Source of the DNA: Actinophytocola oryzae
Lineage (GTDB): Bacteria > Actinomycetota > Actinomycetes > Mycobacteriales > Pseudonocardiaceae
Length of the DNA stretch: 64,000 bases
Reading direction: 5' to 3'
NCBI RefSeq assembly: GCF_004364325.1
Contig: NZ_SOCP01000020.1
Coordinates: forward strand, 148,726-212,725
A model generated the notes under the pieces. It had not been told where the DNA came from, did not search any database, and saw only the letters and a program-made list of their open reading frames with translations. Each line of letters begins with the position of its first letter. Position 1 is the first letter of the stretch. Positions 35,477 to 43,192 of this stretch are shown here, in pieces. Both the position numbers and the translations under genes were made by a program.

Positions 35477-36277
35477 CTACTTGTGCGCGAGCACCGCGAA
35501 CATCGTCACCGACATGTGGAAGTCGCCGCTCTCGGCACCAGCTGCGAGGTCGGAGAGGAACTGCGCGCACCCCTCGGCGTCGATCACGCCCCGGTCGACC
35601 GCCATCCGGCCCAGCATCCGCACCAGCGGCCCGGTCGCCGCCGACGGCGACTGCATCAGCGCCTGCGACCCGATGTCGTCCACCGTCAACCCGGCACGCA
35701 CGAGCTGGCCGGGTAGCCGCCGTGCCGCGAACGGGTTCGCGATGCCGCCGCGCATGGCCTCGGTGATCACCTCCGCGATCTCCGCGTCACCGGGGTGCAC
35801 GATCGCGGTCGCCCAGTCGGTGTCGGTGACGACGACGCGGCCACCCGGCCGCAGCACCCGCGCGATCTCGCTGGCCGCCCGGTCCGGCTCGGTGAGGTGC
35901 TGGAACAGCCGCTCGCACGTGACCGCGTCCACGGACGCGTTGGGAAACGGCAGGTCGTAGACGTTGCCGGGGACGAACCGGGCACGTGGCGCACGCCGGG
36001 CGGCCTCCGCGCGCATGCCGTCGTTCAGGTCGACGCCGATGGCCTCGCCCGCCTCGCCGACCGCCTCTGCCAGCAGGCGGGCGTGCTCCCCGGTGCCGGA
36101 GCCCACGTCGAGTACCCGCTCGCCCGGCTTCAGGCCGAGCACCGCGACCGACCACGCGCGCAACCGGGGGATGCCCGGTAAGCCGGACTGGTGGTCAAGA
36201 GCGGCGATTTGCTTGCCGAGGTCCGCTTTGGCGAGGTCGTCCGTGGACAAATGGTCGTGCGGGGCACCGTCGGACAT
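35477..36277 (-). CDS. SAM-dependent methyltransferase (UbiE-like class I)
   Basis: 266 aa. The SAM motif RVLDVGSGTGEHARLL (about 54-69), acidic GVDLNDGM, and the post-motif RVLRPGGRVVVTDTDW define a class I methyltransferase of the Methyltransf_11/25 type. The first ~45 residues and the last 90 are helical and may hold the substrate, which is unknown. The start ATG 36277 is set by a -10 box 6 nt upstream. It is divergent from a DUF1707 gene, and the two -10 boxes overlap. Confidence 0.82.
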   Translation of the reverse strand: MSDGAPHDHLSTDDLAKADLGKQIAALDHQSGLPGIPRLRAWSVAVLGLKPGERVLDVGSGTGEHARLLAEAVGEAGEAIGVDLNDGMRAEAARRAPRARFVPGNVYDLPFPNASVDAVTCERLFQHLTEPDRAASEIARVLRPGGRVVVTDTDWATAIVHPGDAEIAEVITEAMRGGIANPFAARRLPGQLVRAGLTVDDIGSQALMQSPSAATGPLVRMLGRMAVDRGVIDAEGCAQFLSDLAAGAESGDFHMSVTMFAVLAHK

Positions 36278-36283
36278 GTGCGC

Positions 36284-36293
36284 ACGATAACCT
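36284..36293. promoter_or_regulatory. Divergent leaderless promoters with overlapping -10 boxes
   Basis: Plus strand TAACCT (36288-36293) is 7 nt before GTG 36301. Minus strand TATCGT (36289-36284) is 6 nt before ATG 36277. They share bases 36288-36289, so RNA polymerase cannot open both at once. Confidence 0.65.
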
Positions 36294-36300
36294 CACCCGC

Positions 36301-36957
36301 GTGAGTGAACCGCCAGCCGTGCCAGACCCGCGGGAGATGCGGGTGTCCAACGACGACCGTGAACGCGTCGCGCGGGTCCTGCACGATGCGATGGCAGAGG
36401 GGCGCCTCACGGTCACCGAGCTGGAGGAACGGCTCGACAAGGTCTACGCGGCCAAGACGTTCGGCGATCTCGAACCGCTGCTGCGCGACCTGCCGGTCGG
36501 CAACCAGGCGGCACATCTCACACTCCCGCCGCCCGCGCCGGGCACCCAGCCGGTGGCGATGCCGGGCAACCGCATCGGCGGCCGGGGCACGTCGACGGGC
36601 GCCGTGGCGATCATGTCCGGCACCGACCGCAAGGGCATCTGGACCGTCCCGCCGACGTTCACGTCGTTCGCCCTGATGGGCGGCATCGAGATCGACCTGA
36701 CGCAGGCCAGGTTCGAGGAAGCCGAGACGACCATCCAGGCGTTCGCGTTCATGGGCGGCATCGAGATCTACGTCCCGGACGACATCGTCGTGCAGGTCAA
36801 CGGCGTCGGCTTCATGGGCGCGTTCGAGAACCACTCGCAGAGCCAGGCCCAGCCGAGGCCGGGCCTGCCGCTCGTGCGGATCACCGGCCTCGCCGTGTGG
36901 GGCGGCGTCGACGTCAAGCGCAGGAAGCGCAAGGGCGCCAAGGAGATCGAGGACTAG
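36301..36957 (+). CDS. DUF1707 and LiaF-like C-terminal domain protein
   Basis: 218 aa. Residues ~13-65 are a DUF1707 domain (MRVSNDDRERVARVLHDAMAEGRLTVTELEERLDKVYAAKT); a flexible Pro/Gly linker leads to a beta-rich C-terminal domain with two SFALMGGIEIDL-like repeats, as in cell-wall-active-antibiotic response (LiaF) proteins. No membrane segment is seen. Such proteins are thought to respond to envelope stress. GTG 36301 is fixed by the -10 box 7 nt upstream; the longer open frame upstream lies inside the divergent methyltransferase gene. Confidence 0.83.
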   Translation: MSEPPAVPDPREMRVSNDDRERVARVLHDAMAEGRLTVTELEERLDKVYAAKTFGDLEPLLRDLPVGNQAAHLTLPPPAPGTQPVAMPGNRIGGRGTSTGAVAIMSGTDRKGIWTVPPTFTSFALMGGIEIDLTQARFEEAETTIQAFAFMGGIEIYVPDDIVVQVNGVGFMGAFENHSQSQAQPRPGLPLVRITGLAVWGGVDVKRRKRKGAKEIED

Positions 36958-37116
36958 TTCCCTGGTGGTTCGATCAGCTCGACGGTGAACCGCTGGTCCG
37001 CGCGTCCGAGCAGTCGACCTGGCGGGGTCGCGATGCGGCACTCGGGAACCGGGCGATCCGTTGGGGGATCACTCGACGGCGGCTCGCGCCCCGCGCTGAC
37101 GGTGCCCGTGCCCGCC

Positions 37117-37122
37117 TAGACT
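37117..37122 (+). promoter_or_regulatory. -10 box, leaderless start of deoC
   Basis: TAGACT is exactly 7 nt before ATG 37130; there is no Shine-Dalgarno sequence. The rest of 36958-37129 shows no gene. Confidence 0.6.
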
Positions 37123-37129
37123 CGGGCCC

Positions 37130-38098
37130 ATGGCAGCACCCTCAACGGCGAGTGCCGGGTTACCGCCCGCGCTGGCCGACGCGACCAGGGACGAGTCGGC
37201 CCTGCGGCGGTTCCTGCACGGCCTACCCGGCGTCGACCAGGTCGGGGTCGAGCAGCGCGCGGCAGGCCTGGCGACCCGCAGCATCAAGAAGGCAGCCAAG
37301 CTCTGGGCGATCGACACCGCCATCAGCATGGTCGACCTGACCACCCTCGAAGGCGCGGACACCGCGGGCAAGGTGCGGTCCCTCTGCGCGAAGGCCCGCC
37401 GCCCCGACCCCGAGCGACCCGAGGTCCCGAAGGTCGCCGCCGTCTGCGTCTACCCGGACATGGTCGAGACCGCCGCCAGGGAGACGCGGGGCACCGGCAT
37501 CGACGTCGCGAGCGTCGCCACCGCGTTCCCGTCCGGCCGGTCGTCGCTGAGGATCAAGGTCGCCGACACCGAGCTGGCCGTCGAGAGCGGCGCCACCGAG
37601 GTCGACATGGTCATCGACCGGGGTGCGTTCCTCTCCGGGCAGTACGGCCGGGTGTTCGACGAGATCGTCACCATCAAGCAGGCCTGCGGCGACGCCCACC
37701 TCAAGGTGATCCTGGAGACCGGCGAGCTGACCACGTACGACAACGTCCGACGCGCCTCCTGGCTCGCGCTGCTGGCCGGCGGCGACTTCATCAAGACCTC
37801 CACCGGCAAGGTCAGCCCCGCCGCCACGCTGCCCGTCACCCACGTGATGCTCCAGGCCGTCCGCGACTGGCACACCCAGACCGGCGAGCACCGCGGCGTC
37901 AAGCCGGCGGGCGGCATCCGCAACACCAAGGACGCCATCCGCTACCTGGTCGCCGTCCACGAGGTGGCGGGCGAGGCGTGGCTCACCAACAAGCTGTTCC
38001 GCTTCGGCGCCTCCAGCCTGCTCAACGACCTGTTGATGCAGCGCCGCGCCCAGCTCGACGGCCACTACAGCGGCCCTGACTACGTGACGGTGGACTGA
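37130..38098 (+). CDS. deoC: Deoxyribose-phosphate aldolase
   Basis: 322 aa. The Schiff-base lysine K222 lies in GGDFIKTSTGKVSPAAT; VDMVIDRGAFLSG and HLKVILETGEL supply the other active-site residues, and GVKPAGGIRN binds phosphate. It splits 2-deoxyribose 5-phosphate to acetaldehyde and glyceraldehyde 3-phosphate. It is longer than the E. coli enzyme (259 aa) because of an N-terminal extension of ~60 residues seen in many actinobacterial relatives. The ALDH gene follows 1 nt after the stop, so the acetaldehyde may be oxidised in place. Confidence 0.93.
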   Translation: MAAPSTASAGLPPALADATRDESALRRFLHGLPGVDQVGVEQRAAGLATRSIKKAAKLWAIDTAISMVDLTTLEGADTAGKVRSLCAKARRPDPERPEVPKVAAVCVYPDMVETAARETRGTGIDVASVATAFPSGRSSLRIKVADTELAVESGATEVDMVIDRGAFLSGQYGRVFDEIVTIKQACGDAHLKVILETGELTTYDNVRRASWLALLAGGDFIKTSTGKVSPAATLPVTHVMLQAVRDWHTQTGEHRGVKPAGGIRNTKDAIRYLVAVHEVAGEAWLTNKLFRFGASSLLNDLLMQRRAQLDGHYSGPDYVTVD

Positions 38099-38099
38099 C

Positions 38100-39527
38100 A
38101 TGTGGGAGTACGCCCCGGCGCCAGAGTCCCGGGACATCGCCAACCTCAAGCCCAGCTACCGGATGTTCGTCGACGGCGAGTTCGTCGAGGGCGCCGGCGA
38201 GCCGCTGAAGACCGTCAACCCGGCCACCGAGGAGGTCCTGGCCGAGGTGAGCACGGCGAGCAAGGAGGATGTCGACCGCGCCGTCAGGGCCGCCCGTCGC
38301 GCCTACGACCGCGTCTGGGGAAAGATGCCGGGCGCGGAGCGCGCCAAGTACATCTACCGGATCGCCCGCATGATGGCAGAGCGCGCGCGTGAGCTTGCCG
38401 TGCTGGAGAGCCTCGACAACGGCAAGCCGATCAGGGAGTCCCGCGACGTCGACGTGCCGACCGCGTCCGCGCACTTCTTCTACCACGCGGGCTGGGCCGA
38501 CAAGCTCGCCTACGCGGGCCTCGGCCCCGACCCGAGGCCACTCGGCGTGGCGGGCCAGGTCATCCCGTGGAACTTCCCGCTGCTCATGGCCGCGTGGAAG
38601 ATCGCACCGGCCCTGGCCTGCGGCAACACGGTCGTGCTGAAGCCTGCCGAGACGACACCGCTGACCGCGCTGGTGCTCGCCGAGATCATCCAGCAGGCCG
38701 AGCTGCCGCCCGGCGTGGTCAACATCCTGCCCGGCGCGGGTGACGTCGGCGCCGAGCTGGTCGGCCACCCCGGCGTCGACAAGATCGCGTTCACCGGCTC
38801 GACCGACGTCGGCAAGCAGATCCAGCGCTCGCTCGCGGGCAAGGGCAGGAAGGTCACACTGGAGCTGGGTGGCAAGGCCGCCAACGTCGTGTTCGACGAC
38901 GCGCCGCTCGACCAGGCCGTCGAGGGCATCGTCAACGGCATCTTCTTCAACCAGGGCCACGTCTGCTGCGCGGGCTCGCGCCTGCTGGTGCAGGAGTCGA
39001 TCGCCGACGAGGTGGTCGAGAAGCTGCACGCCCGCATCTCGACCCTGCGCATCGGCGACCCGCTGGACAAGAACACCGACGTCGGTGCGATCAACTCACG
39101 TGAGCAGCTCTCCAGGATCACCTCGCTGGTCGAGTCCGGCGAGGCCGAGGGCGCCGAGAAGTGGGTGAGCCCGTGTCCGTTGCCGGACAAGGGTTTCTAC
39201 TTCGCGCCGACCGTGTTCTCCGGCGTCAGCCAGGCGATGCGCATCGCCCGCGAGGAGATCTTCGGGCCCGTGCTGTCGGTGCTGACGTTCCGCACGCCGG
39301 ACGAGGCCGTGGCCAAGGCCAACAACACCCCGTACGGCCTCTCCGCGGGTATCTGGACCGACAAGGGCTCCAGGATCCTCTGGATGGCCGACAAGCTGCG
39401 TGCCGGCGTGGTGTGGGCCAACACGTTCAACCGGTTCGACCCGACCGCGCCGTTCGGCGGCTACCAGGAGTCCGGCTTCGGCCGCGAGGGTGGCCGCGCG
39501 GGACTGGAGGCATACCTCGATGTCTGA
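38100..39527 (+). CDS. NAD(P)-dependent aldehyde dehydrogenase
   Basis: 475 aa ALDH superfamily member. Catalytic cysteine in FFNQGHVCCAGSR, general-base glutamate in LELGGKAANVV, cofactor segments IPWNFPLLMAAWKIAPAL and FTGSTDVGKQI, and the C-terminal PFGGYQESGFGREGG are intact. Partner of deoC: it likely oxidises acetaldehyde or another aldehyde from deoxynucleoside breakdown. Its end overlaps the second ALDH-like gene by 8 nt. Confidence 0.9.
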   Translation: MWEYAPAPESRDIANLKPSYRMFVDGEFVEGAGEPLKTVNPATEEVLAEVSTASKEDVDRAVRAARRAYDRVWGKMPGAERAKYIYRIARMMAERARELAVLESLDNGKPIRESRDVDVPTASAHFFYHAGWADKLAYAGLGPDPRPLGVAGQVIPWNFPLLMAAWKIAPALACGNTVVLKPAETTPLTALVLAEIIQQAELPPGVVNILPGAGDVGAELVGHPGVDKIAFTGSTDVGKQIQRSLAGKGRKVTLELGGKAANVVFDDAPLDQAVEGIVNGIFFNQGHVCCAGSRLLVQESIADEVVEKLHARISTLRIGDPLDKNTDVGAINSREQLSRITSLVESGEAEGAEKWVSPCPLPDKGFYFAPTVFSGVSQAMRIAREEIFGPVLSVLTFRTPDEAVAKANNTPYGLSAGIWTDKGSRILWMADKLRAGVVWANTFNRFDPTAPFGGYQESGFGREGGRAGLEAYLDV

Positions 39528-40386
39528 CCGACTCTCGGTCGCCAAGACCTACAAGCTCTACATCGGCGGCGCGTTCCCGCGTTCGGAGTCCGGCCGCTCC
39601 TACCCGGTGCGCGACGCCAAGGGCGCGTTCCTGGCCAACGCGGCGCACGGCTCGCGCAAGGACGTCCGCGAGGCGGTCGTGGCCGCACGCAAGGCGTTCG
39701 GCGGCTGGTCCGGCGCCACGGCGTACAACCGGGGCCAGGTGCTGTACCGGGTGGCCGAGCTGCTGGAGGGCAGGCGCGAGCAGTTCATCGCGGAAACCGC
39801 GGCGAGCGAGGGCATCGCGGCCAAGAAGGCGCAGTCCACAGTGGACGCCGCGATCGACCGGTGGGTCTGGTACGCGGGTTGGGCGGACAAGGTGGCGAGC
39901 GTCCTCGGCGCGTCGAACCCCGTTGCCGGGCCGTACTTCTCGTTCTCCCTGCCAGAGCCGACGGGTGTGGTCGGCGTGCTCGCGCCGCAGTCGTCCTCGC
40001 TGCTGGGCCTGGTGAGCGTGGTGGCACCGGTGATCGCGACTGGCAACACGGCCGTGGTCGTCACGTCGCAGGACCGGCCGCTGCCCGCGATCACGTTGTC
40101 GGAGGTGCTGGCGACCTCGGACGTGCCGGGTGGCGTGGTGAACATCATCACCGGCCGCACGGCCGAGCTGGCGCCGTGGCTCGCCTCGCACGCCGACGTC
40201 AACGCACTCGACCTCGCAGGCGCACCGGAGTCGATGCGAGCCGAGCTGGAGGCCTCTGCCGCGGACACGGTCAAGCGGGTCCTGCGGGCCAGGTCGACCG
40301 AGCCGGACTGGCACGAGCAGCCAGGCATGTCACGGCTGAGGGCGTTCCTGGAAACGAAGACGGTCTGGCATCCGATGGGGGTGTGA
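39520..40386 (+). CDS. Truncated aldehyde dehydrogenase-like protein without catalytic domain
   Basis: 288 aa from ATG 39520. It follows the ALDH fold at its N-terminal half (KLYIGGAFPRSESGRSYPV, NRGQVLYRVAELLEGRR, EPTGVVGVLAPQSSSLLGLVSVVAP, VPGGVVNIITG) and then ends soon after the cofactor domain, so the catalytic cysteine and the usual C-terminal third are absent. Overlap with the full-length gene suggests they are made in fixed ratio and may pair as subunits, the short one being structural. This pairing next to deoC is, from memory, recurrent in actinobacteria, which argues against a simple broken copy. Confidence 0.8.
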   Translation: MSDRLSVAKTYKLYIGGAFPRSESGRSYPVRDAKGAFLANAAHGSRKDVREAVVAARKAFGGWSGATAYNRGQVLYRVAELLEGRREQFIAETAASEGIAAKKAQSTVDAAIDRWVWYAGWADKVASVLGASNPVAGPYFSFSLPEPTGVVGVLAPQSSSLLGLVSVVAPVIATGNTAVVVTSQDRPLPAITLSEVLATSDVPGGVVNIITGRTAELAPWLASHADVNALDLAGAPESMRAELEASAADTVKRVLRARSTEPDWHEQPGMSRLRAFLETKTVWHPMGV

Positions 40387-40390
40387 TCTG

Positions 40391-40520
40391 TGACATGGCC
40401 TCGCTCCGCTCGGCGTTCGCGGGCCTGGCTCCGGTGTCTTCCCTCCCTGCGCTGCTCGGCGAGGTCGCTTCGCTCCCGGCGCCTGCGCTGCTCGGTCAGT
40501 CCAGACACCGGCGGCCCGCT
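40391..40520. repeat. Structured dispersed repeat, copy 1
   Basis: From TGACATGGCCTCGCTCCGCT to GGCGGCCCGCT. It matches, with changes, the elements at 63746-64000. Two distant arm pairs are recognisable: GCGGGCC (40419-40425) with GGCCCGC (40513-40519), and CCGGTGTC (40431-40438) with GACACCGG (40504-40511). It lies in the 201-bp gap between the ALDH pair and the ESX-like cluster. Confidence 0.7.
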
Positions 40521-40587
40521 CATGCGATTCCAGGGACGAACGGCGGTGGTTTGACCTACCCTTTGGATTCGAGCAGGAGGGGTAGGG

Positions 40588-40947
40588 ATGACTCACGACG
40601 ACCAGCCACCGCCGCCACCCCCGCCGGGCTACGACGCCGACGGGGCCGCGTTCGACGGCTTCCGTAGGGGCTACCGACCACTTGCCGACGACCTGCACGA
40701 CACGACACGCACGAACCTCGACGCGCACACGTCCATGGACGGCAACGCCTTCTCCAGGGTCGGCCGCGACGTCGGCCTGTCCGACGCCGTCCGCAACGCG
40801 ACGCGGAGCCAGCTGGACCGCGTGAACGGCCTCGCGGGCAACACGACCGCGATGGACGACGCTGTGGCGGGCACGTGGACGAACTACGAGTCCCTGGAGG
40901 ACGAGCACGACCGGCGGATCCGGCGAGCGATTGGTGAGATCACGTGA
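40588..40947 (+). CDS. ESX-type small helical secreted-protein candidate
   Basis: 119 aa. After a proline run (PPPPPPPGYD) the protein is helical with FSRVGRDVGLSDAVRNATRSQLDRVNGLAG and WTNYESLEDEHDRRIRR, a pattern I associate with EspC/WXG-like type VII secretion substrates in Pseudonocardiales. GGAGGGG 9 nt upstream supports ATG 40588. The stop overlaps the GTG of the NlpC/P60 gene, so the two are translated together and may be exported together. Confidence 0.72.
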   Translation: MTHDDQPPPPPPPGYDADGAAFDGFRRGYRPLADDLHDTTRTNLDAHTSMDGNAFSRVGRDVGLSDAVRNATRSQLDRVNGLAGNTTAMDDAVAGTWTNYESLEDEHDRRIRRAIGEIT

Positions 40948-42056
40948 CGACGACGGTCCCCCTTGTCACCCCGCTGATCCAGCCCGCCGCCGACGCGCAG
41001 CGCCAGCTGGTCACCGACGACGGCGCCATCGACAGCGTCGGCCAGGCGCACGGAAACGTCCAGAACGCGCTGTACACGTATGACACGGACTCGGGCGCAC
41101 AGGTCCGCACGCTGCAGTACGGCTGGACGGGCAGCGCCGCCGACCGCCAGGCGGCCGACGCCCAGACGCTCGGCACGACGGCCAAGGACATCAGCGAGTA
41201 CAGCGCCCAGGTCCAGTCCGCGGTCCGGGACGCCGCGGGCATCCTCAAGGTGGGCCAGAACTCGAACCAGCAGCTCATCGACAACTTCATGGACAAGGCC
41301 GCCGAGCTGCTGTCGGCCGCGTCGGCGTTGCGTGCCGCGGGCGACAACGCGGGTGCGCAGGCCAAGATCTCCGAGCTGATCCGCCTCGGCGCACAGGTCA
41401 GCGGCGAGAGCAGCACCAACCTCGAAGCCACGATGGCCCAGCTGACCGGCGTCGTCGACCGCCTGAACGGCAGCGGCGCGACCACTCCGGCCGGCGCGGA
41501 CGGCGCCAACGGCAACCAGCCCCCGGCCGCCTACAACCAGGGCGGTGGCGGTGGCGGTGGGGGCGGTCACGGCGGTGGGGGCGGTGGCGGGGGAGGTGGC
41601 GGCGGTGGCGTCGTCACGAAGAAGCGGCTCCCGGTCGCGATCCCGCCCCAGCCGGGCACCGGCGTGGCGATCAACCTGCCGGGCGGCGCCACGGTCATGG
41701 CCCCGAACGAGACCGCCGCGAAGGCCGTCCGCGCGGCCCTGACACAGCTGGGCGTGCCGTACGTGTGGGGCGGCACCGCACCGGGCGTCGGCCTGGACTG
41801 CAGTGGTCTGACCCAGTACGCGTACGGCGAGGCGGGCCTGGACATCCCGCGCACCTCCGGCGAGCAGGACATCGGCGCCGAGGTCCCCTCCGCCGACCAG
41901 TTGCTGCCCGGAGACCTGGTGTGCTGGGAGGGCCACGTGGCCATGTACATCGGCGACGGCCAGATGATCGAGGCGGGCGACCCGGTGGAGATCAGCCCGC
42001 TGCGCACGTCCAACTCGGGCATGCCGTTCGTCGGCTTCTACCGCCCGACCGGCTGA
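40944..42056 (+). CDS. NlpC/P60 peptidoglycan hydrolase with ESX-like N-terminal domain
   Basis: 370 aa. Residues 1-175 are helical with a LQYGWTGSAADRQAADAQ turn reminiscent of WXG100 proteins; residues ~195-225 are a nearly pure glycine linker; residues ~255-370 are an NlpC/P60 domain with catalytic C286 (LDCSGL) and H331 (GHVAMYIG). It likely cuts peptidoglycan stem peptides. No Sec signal is seen, so export by a type VII system through the N-terminal domain is the natural inference. GTG 40944 overlaps the upstream stop. Confidence 0.85.
   Translation: MTTTVPLVTPLIQPAADAQRQLVTDDGAIDSVGQAHGNVQNALYTYDTDSGAQVRTLQYGWTGSAADRQAADAQTLGTTAKDISEYSAQVQSAVRDAAGILKVGQNSNQQLIDNFMDKAAELLSAASALRAAGDNAGAQAKISELIRLGAQVSGESSTNLEATMAQLTGVVDRLNGSGATTPAGADGANGNQPPAAYNQGGGGGGGGGHGGGGGGGGGGGGGVVTKKRLPVAIPPQPGTGVAINLPGGATVMAPNETAAKAVRAALTQLGVPYVWGGTAPGVGLDCSGLTQYAYGEAGLDIPRTSGEQDIGAEVPSADQLLPGDLVCWEGHVAMYIGDGQMIEAGDPVEISPLRTSNSGMPFVGFYRPTG
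41541..41610 (+). repeat. GGCGGT-type simple repeat encoding the glycine linker
   Basis: About 70 bp made of GGCGGT/GGGGGC variants in frame, giving 25 or more glycines with a single histidine. Such tracts vary readily in length. Confidence 0.85.
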
Positions 42057-42062
42057 CCCCAC

Positions 42063-42147
42063 CGCACTGAAGGACGCCTTCAGTACGCCCGGCGTTACGA
42101 AGGGGCCCTTCAGTGCGCCCAGTGTTACGAAGGCGTCCTTCAGTGCG
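42063..42147. repeat. GAAGG-CCTTC dispersed palindromic repeat, locus 1
   Basis: CGCACTGAAGGACGCCTTC (42063-42081) is the exact inverse of GAAGGCGTCCTTCAGTGCG (42129-42147); a third, variant copy GAAGGGGCCCTTCAGTGCG lies between (42099-42117). The element can fold into a long hairpin and may act as a terminator after the NlpC/P60 gene. Confidence 0.85.
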
Positions 42148-42222
42148 CTCCTCGGGCCACGGGTGCCCGGTCGGCGGGTGTTTCGGGCACACTTGATGCC
42201 GTACCGGGGATCAGGAGGGGTC

Positions 42223-42630
42223 GTGGAGATCGACATCGACCACGAGCTGGCGGTGTTGGACCGCAAGGTCGCGCAGGCGGACGAGCGGGCGCAGGCCCAG
42301 GTCGCGCGGGTCGGCCGCGTCAGTGGGCGGGCCGCGTCGCCGGACGGGGGCATCGAGGTCGAGGTGGCGCCAGGCGGGCTGCTCACCGGCCTCACGCTGT
42401 CCCCGGCCGCGGTGTCGGGCGACATGGAGACCCTCGCGCGCAACATCATGTCGCTCGCCGACCGCGCCACCCGCCGCGCGGGCAGCAACATGTACAAGGC
42501 GCTCTCGCCCGTCCTCGGTGAACGGGGCGAGAAACATCTGGCCTCGCTCGGTTACGTGCCGGTGGACGACGAGGACGCCGCTGAGGTCGACTTCTCCGAC
42601 CCGCTCAAGCAGCGAGGGGGCAGACGATGA
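42223..42630 (+). CDS. YbaB/EbfC-like protein of the ESX-like cluster (first)
   Basis: 135 aa from GTG 42223, with AGGAGGGG just upstream. The core IEVEVAPGGLLTGLTLSPAAVSGDMETLA matches the YbaB/EbfC nucleoid-associated fold (a helix-strand-helix dimer), a family often duplicated beside type VII secretion substrates in actinobacteria, where DNA binding is unproven. Its stop overlaps the next ATG (ATGA at 42627-42630). Confidence 0.72.
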   Translation: MEIDIDHELAVLDRKVAQADERAQAQVARVGRVSGRAASPDGGIEVEVAPGGLLTGLTLSPAAVSGDMETLARNIMSLADRATRRAGSNMYKALSPVLGERGEKHLASLGYVPVDDEDAAEVDFSDPLKQRGGRR

Positions 42631-43112
42631 TCGAGCGGGAGCCGGTCGAGCGCCACACCACGCAGCTGATCGAGGACGGCCGCGCGCGGCAGGAGGCACT
42701 GTCCAAAGTGGACGGAATACTGGCCGGGGTGCGCGGCACGGCCCACGACCGCAACGGGACCGTCGAGGTCACCGTCGACGGCCGGGGCAAGCTCGTGAAC
42801 CTCTGGCTGGCGCAGGAAGCCGCACGGTACGGGCCCGACGGGCTCGCGCGGCTGATCGTCAAGGTCACGGCGGTCGCCATGGACGACGCCACCCAGACCG
42901 GCTACAACAAGGTCGCCCGGCTGCTCGGCGACAACCTCACGTTCGCGCTCGAGCAGCTGTCCGGCCGGGCCGCCCCGGCACGCCGCCAGGACGACGGCGG
43001 CATCACCGCCGAGGAGTTCCAGGCACGCCGCGATCGGCGCGTCGAGGGGCCCGCCGCCGACCGGACAGAGCTCGACACGTTCGACCCCTCGTCGCTACGG
43101 TCCGACCGGTGA
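42627..43112 (+). CDS. YbaB/EbfC-like protein of the ESX-like cluster (second)
   Basis: 161 aa. NGTVEVTVDGRGKLVNLWLAQEAARYGPDGLARLIVKVTAVAMDDA again follows the YbaB/EbfC pattern, with a longer disordered, acidic/basic tail (RRQDDGGITAEEFQARRDRR). Coupled to the first by a 4-nt overlap, so a heterodimer is plausible. Function unknown. Confidence 0.7.
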   Translation: MIEREPVERHTTQLIEDGRARQEALSKVDGILAGVRGTAHDRNGTVEVTVDGRGKLVNLWLAQEAARYGPDGLARLIVKVTAVAMDDATQTGYNKVARLLGDNLTFALEQLSGRAAPARRQDDGGITAEEFQARRDRRVEGPAADRTELDTFDPSSLRSDR

Positions 43113-43192
43113 TCCAACGGTCACCTGCTACCCCGTAGGCTTCCCCCCGGATTCTGAGTGCTCACGGATATGCCTCACCTGGAGGTCCAGCA

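Noticed and set aside
41541..41610. Glycine-rich stretch as PE_PGRS protein
   Set aside because: The tract is only a short linker between a helical domain and an NlpC/P60 enzyme, with no PE domain of the mycobacterial type.
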